Shown piece by piece: positions 63,264-64,000 of a stretch of DNA of 64,000 nt. How positions within the stretch are numbered: the stretch's first letter is position 1; each line of letters opens with the position of its first letter. Where the stretch lies: the NCBI GenBank assembly GCA_023251075.1, contig JAHEZM010000004.1:124001-188000 (forward strand), in the 5' to 3' direction. This stretch comes from Flavobacteriales bacterium (lineage in GTDB: Bacteria; Bacteroidota; Bacteroidia; Flavobacteriales_C; GCA-002722245). Made by a program: the position numbers and the translations under genes. The notes beneath the pieces were generated by a model that did no database searches, was not told the origin of the DNA, and saw nothing but the letters and a program-made list of their open reading frames with translations.

Positions 63264-64000
63264 TTACAATAATTTTTTTCTCTCAAATCGCTCCCGTGCT
63301 TCAAGCAGAGCAATATGTAGTTTTTTCTCTAGTTCTTTTTTAGGAGGTAATTCTGTCCAATATTCAGCAACCATAATTCCGTCCTTGTGCATTTCCAATA
63401 ATTCTATTTGCTCTCGGCTGCTTTCAGCACAAAGTATCAATCCTATTGGAGTTTCTTCTCCTTCTTTTCTTTCGTTTTTATTCAGCCATTTTAAATACAA
63501 CTCCATTTGCCCTTTGTGTTTTGCCTGAAATTTGCCCAATTTTAATTCTATTGCAACCAATCTTTTTAAGCCACGATGATAAAACAACAGATCCAAAGAG
63601 AAATCTTCTCCATCTATTATCATTCTTTTTTGCCGCTCCACGAAAGCAAATCCTTTGCCTAATTCCAAAATAAAACTCTCTAATTCACGAAGTATAGCTT
63701 GTTCTACATCGGCTTCGAGATAAGTGTCTTTCAAACCCAAGAAATCCAGAAAATAGGGATCTTTAAAAATGCCGCTGCTATCCGTTGCTGCTTTTTGTAA
63801 TTGTAAATCAGCGATAGAAGTTCGTTCATAAGCTTTGCGTTCTATGTTTTTTCGTAGATCTCTAACGCCCCACGCTTCCATTGCTGCTTTTTCAGCGTAG
63901 AACAATTTTGCCTCCTGTTTTTTAACGGGTAACAAAGCCAAAAAATGCGACCAGCTCAATTGTCGTGACAGTGTCACGACTTTCTCCACAACAGTAAATT
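63264..64000 (-). CDS. YhcG/DUF1016-family PDDEXK nuclease domain protein (5' end beyond window)
   Basis: The frame stays open past a GTG at 63989 to the window edge, so the N-terminal part is missing. It starts in the DUF1016 N-terminal helical region (LSRQLSWSHFLALL) and runs into a PDDEXK nuclease-like fold. The visible catalytic elements are DGEDFSLDLLFYH and VAIELKLGKFQAKHKGQM, with the Asp and ExK motif kept. Full-length family members are about 340 residues. These proteins are common in defence islands and near restriction systems. Its partner genes lie beyond the edge. Confidence 0.85.
   Translation of the reverse strand, partial: FTVVEKVVTLSRQLSWSHFLALLPVKKQEAKLFYAEKAAMEAWGVRDLRKNIERKAYERTSIADLQLQKAATDSSGIFKDPYFLDFLGLKDTYLEADVEQAILRELESFILELGKGFAFVERQKRMIIDGEDFSLDLLFYHRGLKRLVAIELKLGKFQAKHKGQMELYLKWLNKNERKEGEETPIGLILCAESSREQIELLEMHKDGIMVAEYWTELPPKKELEKKLHIALLEARERFERKKLL

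Overview
The window comes from a low-GC member of the Bacteroidota. Eight encoded proteins end in type IX secretion (T9SS) C-terminal sorting domains. There are also FKBP-type lipoproteins of the GldI kind, a TamL-type outer-membrane assembly protein, DUF1361 and DUF4199 membrane proteins, and a tmRNA whose tag reads GENNYALAA. No rRNA or ordinary tRNA gene is visible. The genus cannot be read from this sequence.

Layout. Positions 1-14.4 kb form a cluster of secreted and surface proteins: a type B adhesin tail, a beta-helix protein, two related metzincin proteases, a metallophosphatase, an outer-membrane barrel and an NHL-repeat protein, with a small LuxR-like regulator and DUF1361 and DoxX membrane proteins among them. 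Positions 14.6-24.5 kb hold RlmD, the acylphosphatase / CutA / YVTN-SPOR operon, an RNase D-like exonuclease, the SRP RNA gene, a DUF4199-glycosyltransferase pair and a MORN / lipoprotein / subtilase operon. Positions 24.8-46 kb are mostly housekeeping: ndk, an nrnA-FKBP-FKBP-FKBP-Gre-like operon, fba, accD, tamL, a SpoU methyltransferase, ApbE, MazG, a two-component system, two orphan SiaC proteins, a HAD phosphatase, a TerB/DnaJ protein, a thioesterase and a rhomboid protease. Positions 46.2-56.3 kb carry a MepA-like endopeptidase, a 1459-residue PKD-repeat T9SS adhesin, a YfhO membrane protein, a glycosyltransferase and an FkbM methyltransferase.

From 56.8 kb to the right edge lies a mobile island. 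A large serine recombinase abuts the 3' end of ssrA, and its last codons lie antisense inside the tmRNA gene. The island also carries small coiled-coil proteins, a secreted hypothetical protein, a PIN-GNAT-PUA-like three-domain protein translationally overlapped with an ASCH-domain partner, and a YhcG-like (DUF1016) PDDEXK protein cut by the window edge. The PIN-GNAT-PUA/ASCH pair, preceded by a helically phased 11-bp repeat array, is the best candidate for an undescribed RNA-targeting system.

Several intergenic regions carry REP-like palindromes. One family has conserved ends (ATTGCGAGAT and ATGAAGCAATCT) around variable self-complementary cores. Bidirectional terminators separate several convergent gene pairs.
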